This document shows, in pieces, positions 35,889-46,541 of a DNA stretch of 64,000 nucleotides. The stretch covers positions 210,798-274,797 of the forward strand of contig NW_026516266.1 of the NCBI RefSeq assembly GCF_025602895.1, in the 5' to 3' direction. A program made the position numbers and the translations under genes. This DNA comes from Polychytrium aggregatum (taxonomy: Eukaryota > Chytridiomycota > Chytridiomycetes > Polychytriales). The notes under the pieces were generated by a model that made no database searches, was not told the DNA's origin, and saw only the letters and a list, made by a program, of their open reading frames with translations. Numbering within the stretch: the first letter of the stretch is position 1; every line of letters starts with the position of its first letter.

Positions 35889-36355
35889 TGTGCCCGCTGA
35901 GACATATGCACCAGGGCCAATAGAACGACCCAATGCAAAAACAGGATTTGATTCCAGAGAATCATTGGTCCGCTTTCCAAGGTGACAGCGTTGAAAGACA
36001 AGGCAGCACACTGTTGCTTTCGGGAAAAGCACGGCCAACAACGACCAAGTGGGTTGAATCATCTCCCGGAGCGCCCGTCTCATGGCGCCGGTCCGGCCAA
36101 TATTCCGACATCGCTGCGATCGATATCTCATCGGCCGGGTGCATGCGTCACAGCAGCGGCACAAGCGCGGACCAGCGCCACATCATTCCATCCGCCTGCT
36201 TCGTCTGGGATGGGTCACGTGCCATTCGGCTGATCCGGCACCGAGCCCGTTCAAGCCGATTGACCCAGCGTGCTTGCTGTTCCGCTCGGTCGCATTCCAC
36301 CGACTGCAGCCAGCCGAAAGCCAGACACCGAGGAACCGTCGATCCATCAGAAAGC
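35889..36355. other. Intergenic gap YIP1-CTU1
   Basis: Both flanking genes are on the plus strand. The CTU1 frame is open upstream to about 35933, but the upstream residues look random. The family start at [12 protein letters not shown] is preferred. Confidence 0.5.
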
Positions 36356-38562
36356 ATGGCACCCAAGATTTGCGTGATATGCTCCGCCGAACGAGCCGTC
36401 CTGAAACGGCCCAAGACCGGTCAGCAGCTCTGTCGAGAGTGCTTCTACACCGTATTTGAAACCGAGATCCACGAAGCCATCGTCGACAATAACCTGTTTG
36501 CTCGTGGAGACAAGGTTGCCATTGGCGCATCCGGAGGCAAAGGTGGGTGCTGTCTCAGATCTGACGATTTGGGCTGCAGTGGATCGATCCGTTGGCCGCC
36601 GAGACCCAAACACGGCCTGGAGGCAGCCACTTTGGGGCATGCAGATCTCTGGGGGCATGCAGATCTCTGGGGGCATGTAAATCTTTGGTGGATGAGATTG
36701 AGGTCTGTGGCTCTCGTGACACGCTGTTGCTAATATCGAGCCTTGGCAACATACTGTGACCCCGTATGCGCTCGTCGGCATCGGTCTTAGACTCGACGGT
36801 GCTCGCTCATGTCATGAAAACCCTGAATGAGCGATATGATTATGGACTCGAGCTCTTCCTGTTGTCTGTTGATGAGGGCATCAATGGCTATCGAGACGAC
36901 TCGCTCGAGGTGAGGATCCGGGATTCAGATGTCCCAGCGGCGCTATCGTCACCGATTCAGGCACAGAACCGACTGCTCGATGCAGGTGCCGGCCAACACA
37001 AGCTGTCCTTGAATCAGTCGCCTCGAGTGGTAGTTCATTCTATCTGCCAGGAGGCTTCCCTACTGCAGGCCTGCCGCCACGGCATTACTCCACATGGTCA
37101 CCCAGGCCGATACTACCACGACGCATCTGACGAAATGGCTGTGATCTTGATCATGACTCAACATCCACAATGACTCAACATCCACAATGACTCAACATCC
37201 ACAGACCGTCAAGAGAAACAAGGAGCAGTATCAGCTTCCCCTGCTGATTGTGTCGTATGAACAACTCTATGGTTGGACGATGGACCAGATTGTGGAGGAA
37301 GTCGGTTTGAAAAACAACTGTAAGGAACGGCTCGTGCTCGTCGAGAGCAATCGGATTCATTCTCGCAACAGCGACTCTAATCAATCCCCTTGACCCAGGC
37401 ACATTTTGTGGTGTCTTTAGACGGCAGGCGCTTGACCGAGGAGCCGCCATGCTCAAAGTCGATCATATTGTGACGGGACACAATGCCGACGACATTGCCG
37501 AAACCGTTCTGATGAACAGTAAGGATCGCTTTGAGACACGCTGACATTTGCTGCGTCTTCAGAGCAGTTGGCACAGCTGTATCCTGGCCATCCGCAGCAC
37601 GACCGACTTGTGCTGCACTCTGCGTCACAAGAATCGAATGAACGAGGGGTGGATATGGATGCGATCGGCAAGAGGGAGCCTTTACGAACACGTACATACA
37701 GCACTCGTGGGGTGCTCAAATACTGATAGCTCGAAACGGCGTGGACCTACGACCGTCCTTCAGTCCTTCGCGGCGACATTGCCCGACTGCAGCGATGCAC
37801 GGCCATCAAGACACTAACGGATGACTCGATACCGAGGTCCAAGCCCTTCAAATACACATACGAGAAGGAAATTGTGATGTATGGCGCTCGCGAGCCCATC
37901 TGTCTGTCTCTCGGCCGCCGCTGGTGTTGGGGCTGCACCTTGACACTGCTTATGCGCCGTCGTACCTAGGTATGCCTATTACAAGAAGCTCGACTACTTC
38001 TCGACCGAGTGCACATACTCACCGAATGCCTACAGAGGATACGCCCGTGTCTTTCTCAAAGATCTCGAATCGATTCGACCAAGTGCGATTCTTGGTGAGT
38101 GAGCGAGGAAGGGTGGAGCGCAGGTTGCCATGACGAGCATGATCTGCCTTGTGCATGCATCGACGCAATCGAGCAACTGCAAGCATTCTATCGAAGGAAA
38201 CAACGCCATTTCCAAGTCCTTAAACGAGCAGGCTTCGCTACGGCACTGGCTTTATGCTAATTGCGGAGGAAATGGCTGTGTGTACGGCATGTGGATGTAG
38301 ACATTATCCACTCTGGAGAAGCCTTTGAGCTGCGAGAGGAAGTTAAATCCAAGATGCCTGTCCAAAGTATGTTTATTGGTCGCGCTTGCCTCAGCGGCAC
38401 CGCATCGACTCGGGTGTCGATGCGACAAAGATCACCAGTGCTGACCACGACAGCGATTGTGTTTGCTCAGGCAACTGCGAACGCTGTGGATATATCTCAA
38501 GCAACAAGCTGTGCAAGTCATGTATGCTGCTTGATGGGCTGAACAAAGGGGCCCCCAGGTAG
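36356..38562 (+). CDS. CTU1: CTU1/NCS6, cytoplasmic tRNA 2-thiolation protein
   Basis: This ATP-pyrophosphatase thiolates U34 of tRNA Lys, Glu and Gln with Ctu2/Ncs2, using Urm1 as sulphur donor. There are eight exons. The N-terminal zinc-binding segment is [19 protein letters not shown]. The PP-loop SGGKDST is split by intron 1. Then come [57 protein letters not shown] (catalytic cysteine region), [59 protein letters not shown], and the C-terminal zinc finger [16 protein letters not shown]. All phases agree. Reading stops at TAG 38560-38562 just after KGAPR, slightly short of the family's LGIG end, so a further small exon is possible. Introns 1 and 2 contain minisatellites. Confidence 0.95.
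36634..36687. repeat. 18-bp tandem repeat, CTU1 intron 1
   Basis: There are two perfect copies and one diverged copy of GGGGCATGCAGATCTCTG. Confidence 0.9.
37153..37203. repeat. 17-bp tandem repeat spanning a CTU1 3' splice site
   Basis: There are three copies of ATGACTCAACATCCACA. The last one runs into the AG of the intron 2 acceptor (exon 3 begins at 37205). Confidence 0.9.
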
Positions 38563-39301
38563 GTGTTAGGCAAACGCAGCTATTCAGGATTCGGGGCCTT
38601 GCGTTCTTCAGGATCGTTGGACAGAGCGCTGGGGAACCTTGGAGTTTCGCCGTCGTCGCTGCTAATGAACAATACATTGATGTGTTGCTATACCCACACA
38701 GGATCGCGCTGGGATAGATGCCATTTTCATCTTGTGCAGCAGAGCGGTGCATATGCAGGCTCGATGATGGCAGGTGACCGTCGACTGGAGCGGTGTATTC
38801 AGGGAATCCGATCTGATCAATGCGGAAATACAGCATGTTTGGAGCGAGACGGAGCGGTGCCAATTTGCGCTCTGCCGTGCGCCAACCACTGCCTGCTGTT
38901 GGCTCGGGAAGCATAGTCTTGGGATGCAATATGCATTCGACCCTTCGGGCAGCTCTGTAGTTTCTCGACCTCCGAATCGTTGGATCGACCGAGTCGCCTG
39001 CCATGTGTTCTGGGCCTTGGGCGTCTGTGTTAGTGGCGGAGCCGTTCAAAGTCCAGGGAATCTCAAGATCCGTGGACTTTGTGCATCCTCCTTCCCTTGC
39101 ACGAGGCATTCCCAAAGGCAACCACAACATCAGTCTCCTTTGACACGCTGTTTGATCATGGTGGATCGGTGTATTCATATCAAGAGAAAGTCCCCAATCG
39201 ACACTCAAAAATGGGTGTCCTGCTTCGTGTTGGATGTGTTGGAAAGCCACGCGGAATCCGCAGCTGCCGGAGATGGCCGACAACCCGATGGCTGAACAAC
39301 G
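38563..39301. other. Gap with Fanzor-like relic
   Basis: This is 739 bases between CTU1 (plus) and the I9 gene (minus). Apart from the short relic at about 39090-39165, only broken frames are seen. Confidence 0.5.
39090..39165 (-). pseudogene. Relic of Fanzor RuvC-II segment
   Basis: The minus strand shares an island with the Fanzor gene: CAAAGGAGACTGATGTTGTG, then GTTGCCTTTGGGAATGCC and TCGTG. It corresponds to the coding stretch for KETEVVIAFGNASW at about 40735-40785. Identity is high over about 50 bases and fades on both sides. It lies only 1.6 kb from the main gene, on the same strand. Confidence 0.6.
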
Positions 39302-39876
39302 CTACACAGATATTTCCTGCAGTGCATGGCGTTCATGATTTGGAATCAAAAGAGTGTCAAAGACGGTCAATGATGGAATCAGAGTGCATGGAGAGCGGGC
39401 GGCGAAACGAGACGGCCTAAAGGTCGGGGCCAAAAGAGAGCCATCCCGAGATGCACTCGTCAACGGTATACAGGCAGGATCGCATGCCTCTATAGCGCAC
39501 ATCGCTGCCGCCCCCTCGGAACAGAGGGCAGCGGGTCGTGTTCGAGTGCTAAGGGAATCAAAGACCACGGTCCTCGATTTATCAGGCAACCCAGCGCACA
39601 ACTTGCCTCGTCCTTTTCGATGTAGTCAACCGACGGCCAGTTCTGGATGGTATTTTCAGCAAAGGAGGGATCGCAATCGATGATGATGGCGGGGAGAACC
39701 TTGAGGCGGCGAACGACGGAACCGCCGCTGGCGACGACTTTGGCGGAGGCCTCCGAAATCTCGTCAGCGAGGCTGCCAGAACGGAAGACGACCACGTAGC
39801 GGTCGGCAGCGACGCATGAAGCGAGCACGAGGCAAACAAGGGCAGTGATCAGCACGGGGAGCGAGCGCCGGGCCAT
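39302..39876 (-). CDS. Secreted inhibitor I9-domain protein
   Basis: The main exon (39607-39876) encodes a signal peptide (MARRSLPVLITALVCLVLAS, then CVAAD). A stand-alone inhibitor I9 (subtilisin propeptide) fold follows: RYVVVFRSGSLADEIS, then ASGGSVVRRLKVLPAII and PSVDYIEKDE. Yeast Pbi2, a proteinase B inhibitor, has the same fold. No peptidase domain follows, so it is either a free inhibitor or a lone propeptide. The exon ends at GAG|GCAAGT, best read as a GC-AG intron (39317-39606) joining a 15-base last exon (39302-39316) that encodes EISV and the stop. Without splicing, the frame runs on with unrelated residues. The product would be secreted or vacuolar. Confidence 0.7.
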
Positions 39877-40101
39877 GGCATGCAAAAATGGTGCTTGGAG
39901 AGGAGAGAGAGCGACGGGTGCGACGGGTGCGATGGGTGCGATGGGTGCGATGGGCTGGACACTATGAAAAAATTTCTTGTTAATAAAATGAGCGAGAACG
40001 AAAAAACGCGCTCTCGGAGCCACCTCGGTCGGCGAGAAGAGCAGTCTCCGGCGAGAGACCCCCGAGGGAAGGCGAGAAGCCTCTCGCCGTCACACACACA
40101 C

Positions 40102-40140
<39 letters not shown>

Positions 40141-40261
40141 TGCACAAGGGAGTCAAACACCTCCCATCGACCATCCCAAGAGGGATGGCAACCCCGAAGT
40201 GGACTGCCCAGAATATGGGCGACCCGGCATCCACTGTCGAAATGAACAAGATACTTACAGT
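39877..40261. other. Gap with (AC)n tract
   Basis: This is the upstream region of the I9 gene and the downstream region of the Fanzor gene. A GGGTGCGAT-type repeat lies at 39915-39955, and a long (AC)n tract broken by ACTTTGC lies at about 40085-40146. No gene is recognised. Confidence 0.7.
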
Positions 40262-42855
40262 CTATCCAGAAAGAAACGGGACAGTCACTTCCTGGCTTCT
40301 GAAGCCCGCTGACTGACTTGTAGGCCCAGCGGGTAGGCCATGGCATTGCACTCCTGTCTTCGTTGGCAATCTCTTTGTTTTTGTTGGTTTCGGGAGCACA
40401 GTCTTGAATACACCCGGCCGATCTCCTGTGGCGATGATCGACTGGCATACCGAGATCATGTTCCGTGAGGCATTGATGTCTCGATGTGTTTGTGTGATGC
40501 ATTAACTCGACTCTCAGGACAACTCCATGGTGAATCGATATCAAGATGCTCGGGTGACTCAAGTCGCTTGAATTCCCGGCAGTGTGAGCACACCTGGGAT
40601 GTGTTGAACTCGTTCACCGAGCACACATGGATCTTGGAGACGGATCGGTCTGGTGGGCGTCTCTGGTGATGGTGGAATTGCTCAAAGTACTTGGCAAACC
40701 TGAGTCTCCTGGGACTGGAAGCATATCCCTTCCCCTGTTTCCACGAGGCATTCCCAAAGGCAATCACCACTTCGGTCTCCTTTGGTGCCTGGTCGATGAC
40801 TTGCTTGCACATCTCGTGGACAGTGCGCTGTCGCTTGCCGTAGAGATCGAGTCGCTTGAATCGCCGTCGCCGGGTCAGGCTGAAGTACAGCTGTTTCTCC
40901 AGCATGTCTCCATCGAACACATGGCGAATATCTCGTAAGAAAGAAGGCACTCCAGGGATCTTGGGGCTCGGTGTGGTGCTCATCCATTTCTGCAGACCAA
41001 GGATCTTGTGGGTGCTCTGGATCCACTTGGTCGCCTGGGTGGTGCCACATCGATGCTGGTACTCCTTGTTGGAGAACGACACGATCTTCTCGTTGGCACG
41101 CTGTGCCTTGGTCACCTTGACACCGTCTTGCTCCTGGATGGTTGGTTGACCGGGTGCTCGAATGACAGCGGTGAAGATCGATCCCACACCAGGGTCGATC
41201 CCAATCCATGTGGTCCGAGAGTCGTCAATGGGACCGACCCTGGTCTGGATCTTCTTCTCGGGGGTGAGCTTGGGTGTCTTGTCCACGGGTTCTGGTTTGG
41301 CATCAGGGTCCTTCTTCTCCAGGATCTTGTATCTGAGCGTGGTGATTGAGCACCCGACCCCATCGGTGGTGATCTCGCAACCAAAGAGCTGCTTCCCCTC
41401 TTTCCTGGCACCAAAGAGTCTCGGATCCAGCTTGAAGTTGGTCTGCCAGAAGGTCTCTTGCTTTGTGGTGCCATTGACCTTGGTCTTCAGGTCGTCCCAC
41501 TTGAACCCAGTGCCAGTCTGGTATCCAAGGATCTCCCACAGTGCTGTGGTGTCGAGCTTGACATACTTGGCTCGGGCATCGCAGAGCGGGACCAAGGTGC
41601 ACTGTGCTCGAGGGACATTGTGTCGCTTCTTGGTCTGGGCAAGCCGGTCGGTCAATCGCTTGATCCGCTTCGTGTTGACAGTGATCTGCTTGCACACCTC
41701 CTCGTGCTGGGTTTGGAGATCTTTGAGTCTGTCAGCCCCGATGTGGTGGATGGGTTGACACATTTCCTCGTTCAGCCGTCCGCGCTCTCCTTTCAGATCA
41801 TCGGTCACCCTCGCGAGCCTGGGAATGATCATCTTCTGAAAGACCACCATGAAGAGGGCCTCCTTCAGGTGGGTCAGTCGAGAGACTTCACTGGCCAGAA
41901 TTGGTGCGACTTTGTACAGGTCCTGGTGGCTTTCGTACCGAAACTCATACAACTGGTCGGCATGGTGGGCGAAGGATTTTCTCAGATCACCGAGGAGTGT
42001 CTTGGAGAGGGGATTCTCCATCAGCTTCATGCACTCATCGACGTGTGTGTGCCGTTTGACATCCTTGGGAGCAATCAGGGCCAGATTGCAGAATCGACGG
42101 AGGAGAGACCAGTATCGATCAAGAATGTGGGTCTCGCAGTTGACTGCATAGGTCTTGACAGCCAAACCAAGGACCTGTGACCCAGTACCCTTTGGAAGGG
42201 ACACTGGAGGCAGGATACACGACTTTCCCCATGCACGTCGATACAGCTCATATGTGTCGAGGAGGTGCCTGTCATCTTCCGGGGTGTTCGTCCTGGCACC
42301 CACTGTTCCTGTCTGCACCATATTGAAGCACTTTCGAACAAACGCGGGTTCACTCGACGACACAGTGTGGAGGGTGATGCCCTCGTCCAAGCACCGCCTG
42401 AGATGCAGCTCCAGGAGACGAGATGCTTCGTACTGCACATGTGTCATGGCTCGGACAGTCTCCTCGATCTTGTCGTGCAAGGTATCGTTCTTGATGATGG
42501 CGTCGAGGGTGCACTTGACGGTGGAGTAGTCGGCCTTGACTTGCTCGTTTGGGCCACAGCCAGGCAAGGTAGAGCTCCAGAGTGGGTTCTTCTTGGTACA
42601 CAATGAACTGTTGCTTTTGGCATGACCCACTTGCTTGCACGTGGCACATACAGGGACCTTGGGTGCTTGGCTGACCATTTCAGCGACCGAGGCAGGGCTG
42701 CTGTCGATTCTGGCTGTGCACTTCTTGGTGAAGGGCCTAACATGGTTGGTCAGGCCACAGGAGGGACACGATTTGATAGTGGGCTTCTTGGCCACAGGAG
42801 AGTCACTGGGTGATCCCGGGTCGGGATCGGGGGGTGTCTTTCTCTTGGGAGCCAT
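40262..42855 (-). CDS. Fanzor (TnpB-like) RNA-guided nuclease, C-terminal frame shifted
   Basis: The main ORF, from ATG 42855 to the stop at 40456, is 799 residues. A basic NLS-like start (MAPKRK) precedes two zinc knuckles (CPSCGLTNHVRPFTKKC at 30-46, CATCKQVGHAKSNSSLC at 70-86). Helical and WED-like regions follow. RuvC-I is WIGIDPGVGSIFTAV (Asp near residue 554), RuvC-II region VVIAFGNASW is near 695, and the target zinc finger opens VNEFNTSQVCSHC near 755. The main frame then loses the family pattern. In the frame one base back, CITQTHRDINASRNM supplies the missing Cys and the RuvC-III Asp (40478-40480), and continues open to 40262. Fanzors are eukaryotic TnpB relatives carried by transposons and guided by an RNA from the element end. 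As sequenced, the enzyme would lack its third catalytic Asp unless a -1 shift occurs near 40499-40506. Confidence 0.9.
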
Positions 42856-43247
42856 CTGGCGAGAAAATAGCAGCGATGGCTGGTTCTTGTCAGGAACGGA
42901 GCTGGACTTTGGCACCAGACAGCTGATGGTAGTCGAACGGACGGTCGTAGGACGAAGGGGAGTGTATTCAATAGGCTAAGGGCAGGATACAAGAGGCAAG
43001 GTGAGGTGCTGGTTCTGAGGCCACAGCACCTCGTTTATATCTCTAAACGCCGTCCTTGTTCGCCGCAGATTTTTTTTCCACTACAATGGAGATTGGTTAT
43101 CTGCGACGGGGGGAGATTAGATCCGAACGTTTCCCTCGCCCGCCGGGAGGTTTCATGTCAGTGCCTTACCCAACATTGCACATCAAGGAAACAGGACACG
43201 GGTTGGGGCGCCCATGAAACCATCCACCGGGCGTGGGAACGCGGTTC
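42856..43247. other. Upstream region of the Fanzor gene
   Basis: A perfect 9-bp inverted repeat (GAGGTGCTG at 43003-43011, CAGCACCTC at 43024-43032, 12-base loop) lies 148 bases before the Fanzor ATG. It could be a regulatory hairpin or an element end. A T-rich tract lies at 43070-43078. Confidence 0.55.
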
Positions 43248-43659
43248 ATGACAGTTCTGCCCTTGGGGAAGAAAAATTCTCCTCAAAACCAGCGCATTTT
43301 GGGCTGGCAGAGATACTGTGCAGTGGCGTCCTTGATTCAGATCCAGAAACGCATCGCTCGCTCAATCAGTCGTGGGAAGACATCTTGTCAAGGTGAGTCT
43401 TGCCTGATAGCCAAACGATCATGTCATCTCGCTGACACACAGCCACGCTTGACTAGGTTTCCAACCAGAGAGATTCAGATGGTGGTGGTTCTTGTCCGCA
43501 ATCGGAGTGGAGCTTCCAACAATGATACAATTGGTCATTCTTCCACACCAATTGCCCACCACCACCGTCAATCGGCTCAAGGTGATACCAAATGCCGTCA
43601 ACCGACCATGGCCGGATTCCAACTTTTGCTGCTCCACATTCGACGTGACTTTCAGGTGA
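43248..43659 (+). CDS. Tentative two-exon gene, possible membrane protein
   Basis: This reading has an ATG at 43248, a 64-nt intron (43393-43456; GTGAGT donor, GACTAG acceptor) and a stop at 43657-43659, giving 115 residues in phase. The first exon is basic (LGWQRYCAVASLIQIQKRIA). The second has an aromatic and hydrophobic stretch (RFRWWWFLSAIGVELPTMIQ) that could be a membrane segment. The only evidence is intact phase, clean splice sites and the hydrophobic segment. I do not recognise it, and it may be a chance reading. Confidence 0.3.
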
Positions 43660-44435
43660 CCGAGATGAGCAGCCGCGAGGGGCCGGAAAAAATTGATAGT
43701 GGAGCCGTTTGGAGCTGGAGCCGTTTGGGTTGGAGTCGGCATGGTGGGAGAATGTCCGTCAGAGGAGAGTCACATGGCGCCGCCCAGCCAGCCAAGGAGC
43801 CGGCTGGAGCCGAGGCGGTGGCGATGTGTGGCGGTGGTGGCACGCCACAACAAACAGTGCATCTGTGGGAATCGAGCTGCTGGGAGACGAGGCCCGACCG
43901 AACGCAACCCAGCAGCAGCCGGGGGGGGGCAGTTTGCAATATATAACTGCGGTGTCGCAGAGATCTATATTGAAGTGTAATTGAGCCACGCCAAATATAG
44001 CAACTGCATATAGCACGATACATTGCTCCTCCGAGCTTGCAAAGTCATGCGACCAGAGCCGATGGGGGATGCGATGCGCTCGCCTCCCCCGCCTCGCCTT
44101 CTGTTTGCACATTCGCGATCGAGGGCACTCTCGCCCGAAGCCCGAGGATACTCATCTGTCTGCCCGGAGTTGTTTGCATCGCCGGCCCGAAGTTGTTTGC
44201 ATCGCCGGCCCGAAGTTGTTTGCATCGCTGGCACAGACCTTCCATCCTCTCGGCTGCTTCTGCGGTCCTCGCGGTCGCTCCATCGGCGCTGTTGTCATTT
44301 TCTTTGGCCTCGGCCACGCCGGTCTCGGCGCTTCTCTGCCCCGCACCGCCCCTCGCCGGCCCAAAATCGCCCTGTTTGCCGTCGCCCGTCCTTGGCCTTC
44401 GTCCACCCCCAGCCGCATCCCCATCCACCCACACC
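43660..44435. other. Intergenic region upstream of rhomboid gene
   Basis: This contains three copies of a 23-bp repeat (GCCCGAAGTTGTTTGCATCG plus CCG) at about 44162-44230. No gene was recognised with confidence. Confidence 0.6.
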
Positions 44436-46335
44436 ATGGCTACCTACTCGTCCTCGCAAGTCTACACCGCAAACGAGCTCGAGTCCAACTTCCCCGCGCG
44501 GGAGAGAGAGCCGCTCAACAGGTACATTGCCACCCATGCGTTGCCTGTGGGCTCGGCCATTCGCTGCGGCACCATCATGGCTGGCACCCGACCACACCCC
44601 CACCATCGTCGATGCGCCCGGCCCACTGGGATCGTTGCCCCGGTTCATTAAACAGCCGATCCGTTTGCTCTTTCCTTCCACGCTGCTCCGATCTGCTGTG
44701 CTCACACACTCTCTGCCGATGCATCCGTGCTTGTTCCGCTGGTCCACGATGCCTCGGCTTTGGGTATCAATCACCGACAGCCCGATAAGACCTAACCCGT
44801 TTGGCGAATCATCCAATCCCTCCCTCCCCTCGTCTCGGCCACATCCTTCGAACCACCACCGCAACCCCCATGATCACAGGGCCTCTCCCTCCAGCAACAT
44901 CGACATGCACGAGTCTGACTTTGGCAAGCATGGGCCCGACGCCGGCCAGCAAATCCCGAACGCACAGCGACGCAACAGCACCCGCTCGCAAAAGAGCGTA
45001 ATGTGGAAGAAGTGGAAAACTGTGCCGTGGTTCCTGGGCACCATGTCGCTCGCGCAAGCCATCGTCCTGGTCTACACTCTTGTCGTCAACTACAACAACA
45101 CCGGCGAGTTTATCCAGACAAACCCATTCAACTTTCTCATTGGTCCCACCACCGGAGTACGTCCCTTCTTCGCTTGGGGCTCTGAGGCGGCCAGGACGGC
45201 CAGGACGGATCGATTGGGTCGTTGCTGCTTGATGCTTCGGCCGACTGTTGCCTCCGTGTGGAATGAGTCTTGTGTGGACCTCTGCACTTGCTTACTGCTC
45301 TTTGTCTCTTCCTTTTGTGTTGTCAACCCCGTCTGCTCTGTCTACCCGTCCCCCCCCCTTTCGTCGGTCCCGTAGACACTTCTCCTTACAGGCGCCCGAT
45401 ATGTCCCTTGCATGAAGCCCGTCGCTCCGTACGTCAACTCGTCGATTATCTGCATCCCCGGCATTAACCCGTCGGTGCCTGGCCAGCCATGTACCCTGCT
45501 CGACTTTTGCGGCATGGGTGGATTCCCCAGTGGCCAGCCCAACCAGTGGTACCGCCTGATTGTGCCTATCTTCCTGCACGGCGGTGTGCTGCACTACGCC
45601 CTCAACATGACCTTGCAGATGCGCGCCGGCTTCGGGCTTGAGTCTGAGTTTGGTAGCTTGCGCATTGGCTTGATCTACATGATCAGCGGCATCGGCGGCT
45701 TCCTGTTTGGTGCCAACTTCAGTCCCTTGACTCCCTCGGTCGGATGCTCCGGTGCACTTTTTGGTACGTGCTATGCGAACACCTTTGCCGCATCCGGGAG
45801 ATGCTTCTCCCGGCCCTTACGCTGGCCGTGTCTCTCTCGGTCCTGAATGGTTTCTGCCTCTTGGTCCACTGACACTCGTGACGGCTCTTACGACGGTGCA
45901 GGCCTGATTGCATGTCTCATGATCGATCTGGTCCAGAACTGGAGCCTCGTGGAGCAGCCACTCAAGAACTTTTTCGTTTTGCTGGGAGTCACCATCTTCT
46001 CGTTCCTGATGGGTCTCCTGCCACTCTTTGACAACTTTGCCCACATCGGCGGGTTTGTCTTTGGCTTTACCTCGGGCCTGTTCCTGATGCCTCTGCTGGA
46101 GAATCAAGAGCTCGACAGCACCAAGCCCTCGGCCTTCAAGCGCATGGGCCTCAATCGCCAGAACTGGAAGCGGCTGTTTATGCTGGTCGGATTTTCCCTC
46201 ACGGTTCTCCTCTATGTCGTTTTGTTCATCCGCTTCTATTCCAACCGCGACGACTGCTCGTGGTGCAAGTACTTGAATTGCATTCCTGGTCTGCCCTGGT
46301 GCCAAGACAAGTGGAACCAGATGGGCTCCAACTGA
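44436..46335 (+). CDS. Rhomboid-family intramembrane serine protease
   Basis: The first exon starts at MATYSSSQVYTANELESNFP (ATG 44436). Later exons give a long cytosolic N-terminus (MHESDFGKHGPDAGQQIPNA) and a first membrane helix (VPWFLGTMSLAQAIVLVYTL). A Cys-bearing loop follows, then the rhomboid core. In the core, WYRLIVPIFLHGGVLHYALN carries the HxxxN signature, SVGCSGALFG the catalytic Ser of GxSG, and FDNFAHIGGFVFGF the catalytic His. A further helix and a Cys-rich C-terminus (DDCSWCKYLNCIPGLPWCQ) end at the TGA 46333-46335. The catalytic dyad is complete, so it is not an iRhom-type pseudoprotease. The domain order suggests an ER/Golgi or plasma-membrane rhomboid rather than the mitochondrial PARL/Pcp1 type. 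The N-terminal exon junctions are approximate. Confidence 0.9.
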
Positions 46336-46541
46336 AGGCAAGGCGCATAGGCACCGAGCCAGTCGCTTGGCCAGCGCTAATCACTTGACCTGTGCAGCGC
46401 CATTACCGACGCCATTACCGACGCCGACGCCGACGCTGACGTAGTTGCAGACACAGGCGCCGTCCGATCCAACAACAACAGTGATATATTCGTCTCGTCC
46501 GTTCACCGTTCATTTGCATGCCAAGGCACCGGTTGCATTGG

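Noticed and set aside
35933-36355. N-terminal extension of CTU1
   Set aside because: The open frame is there, but homologues begin at the zinc-binding segment and the extra residues are low in structure.
34820-37205. Short direct repeats considered as a CRISPR array
   Set aside because: Units abut without unique spacers and lie in introns of YIP1 and CTU1 of a eukaryotic genome.
40085-40146. (AC)n tract considered as part of a Fanzor guide RNA or CRISPR-like array
   Set aside because: It is simple microsatellite sequence with no spacer-repeat order. Nothing links it to the nuclease beyond position.
41458-42180. Plus-strand open frames opposite the Fanzor gene
   Set aside because: Mirror frames of a long coding region with no motif of their own.
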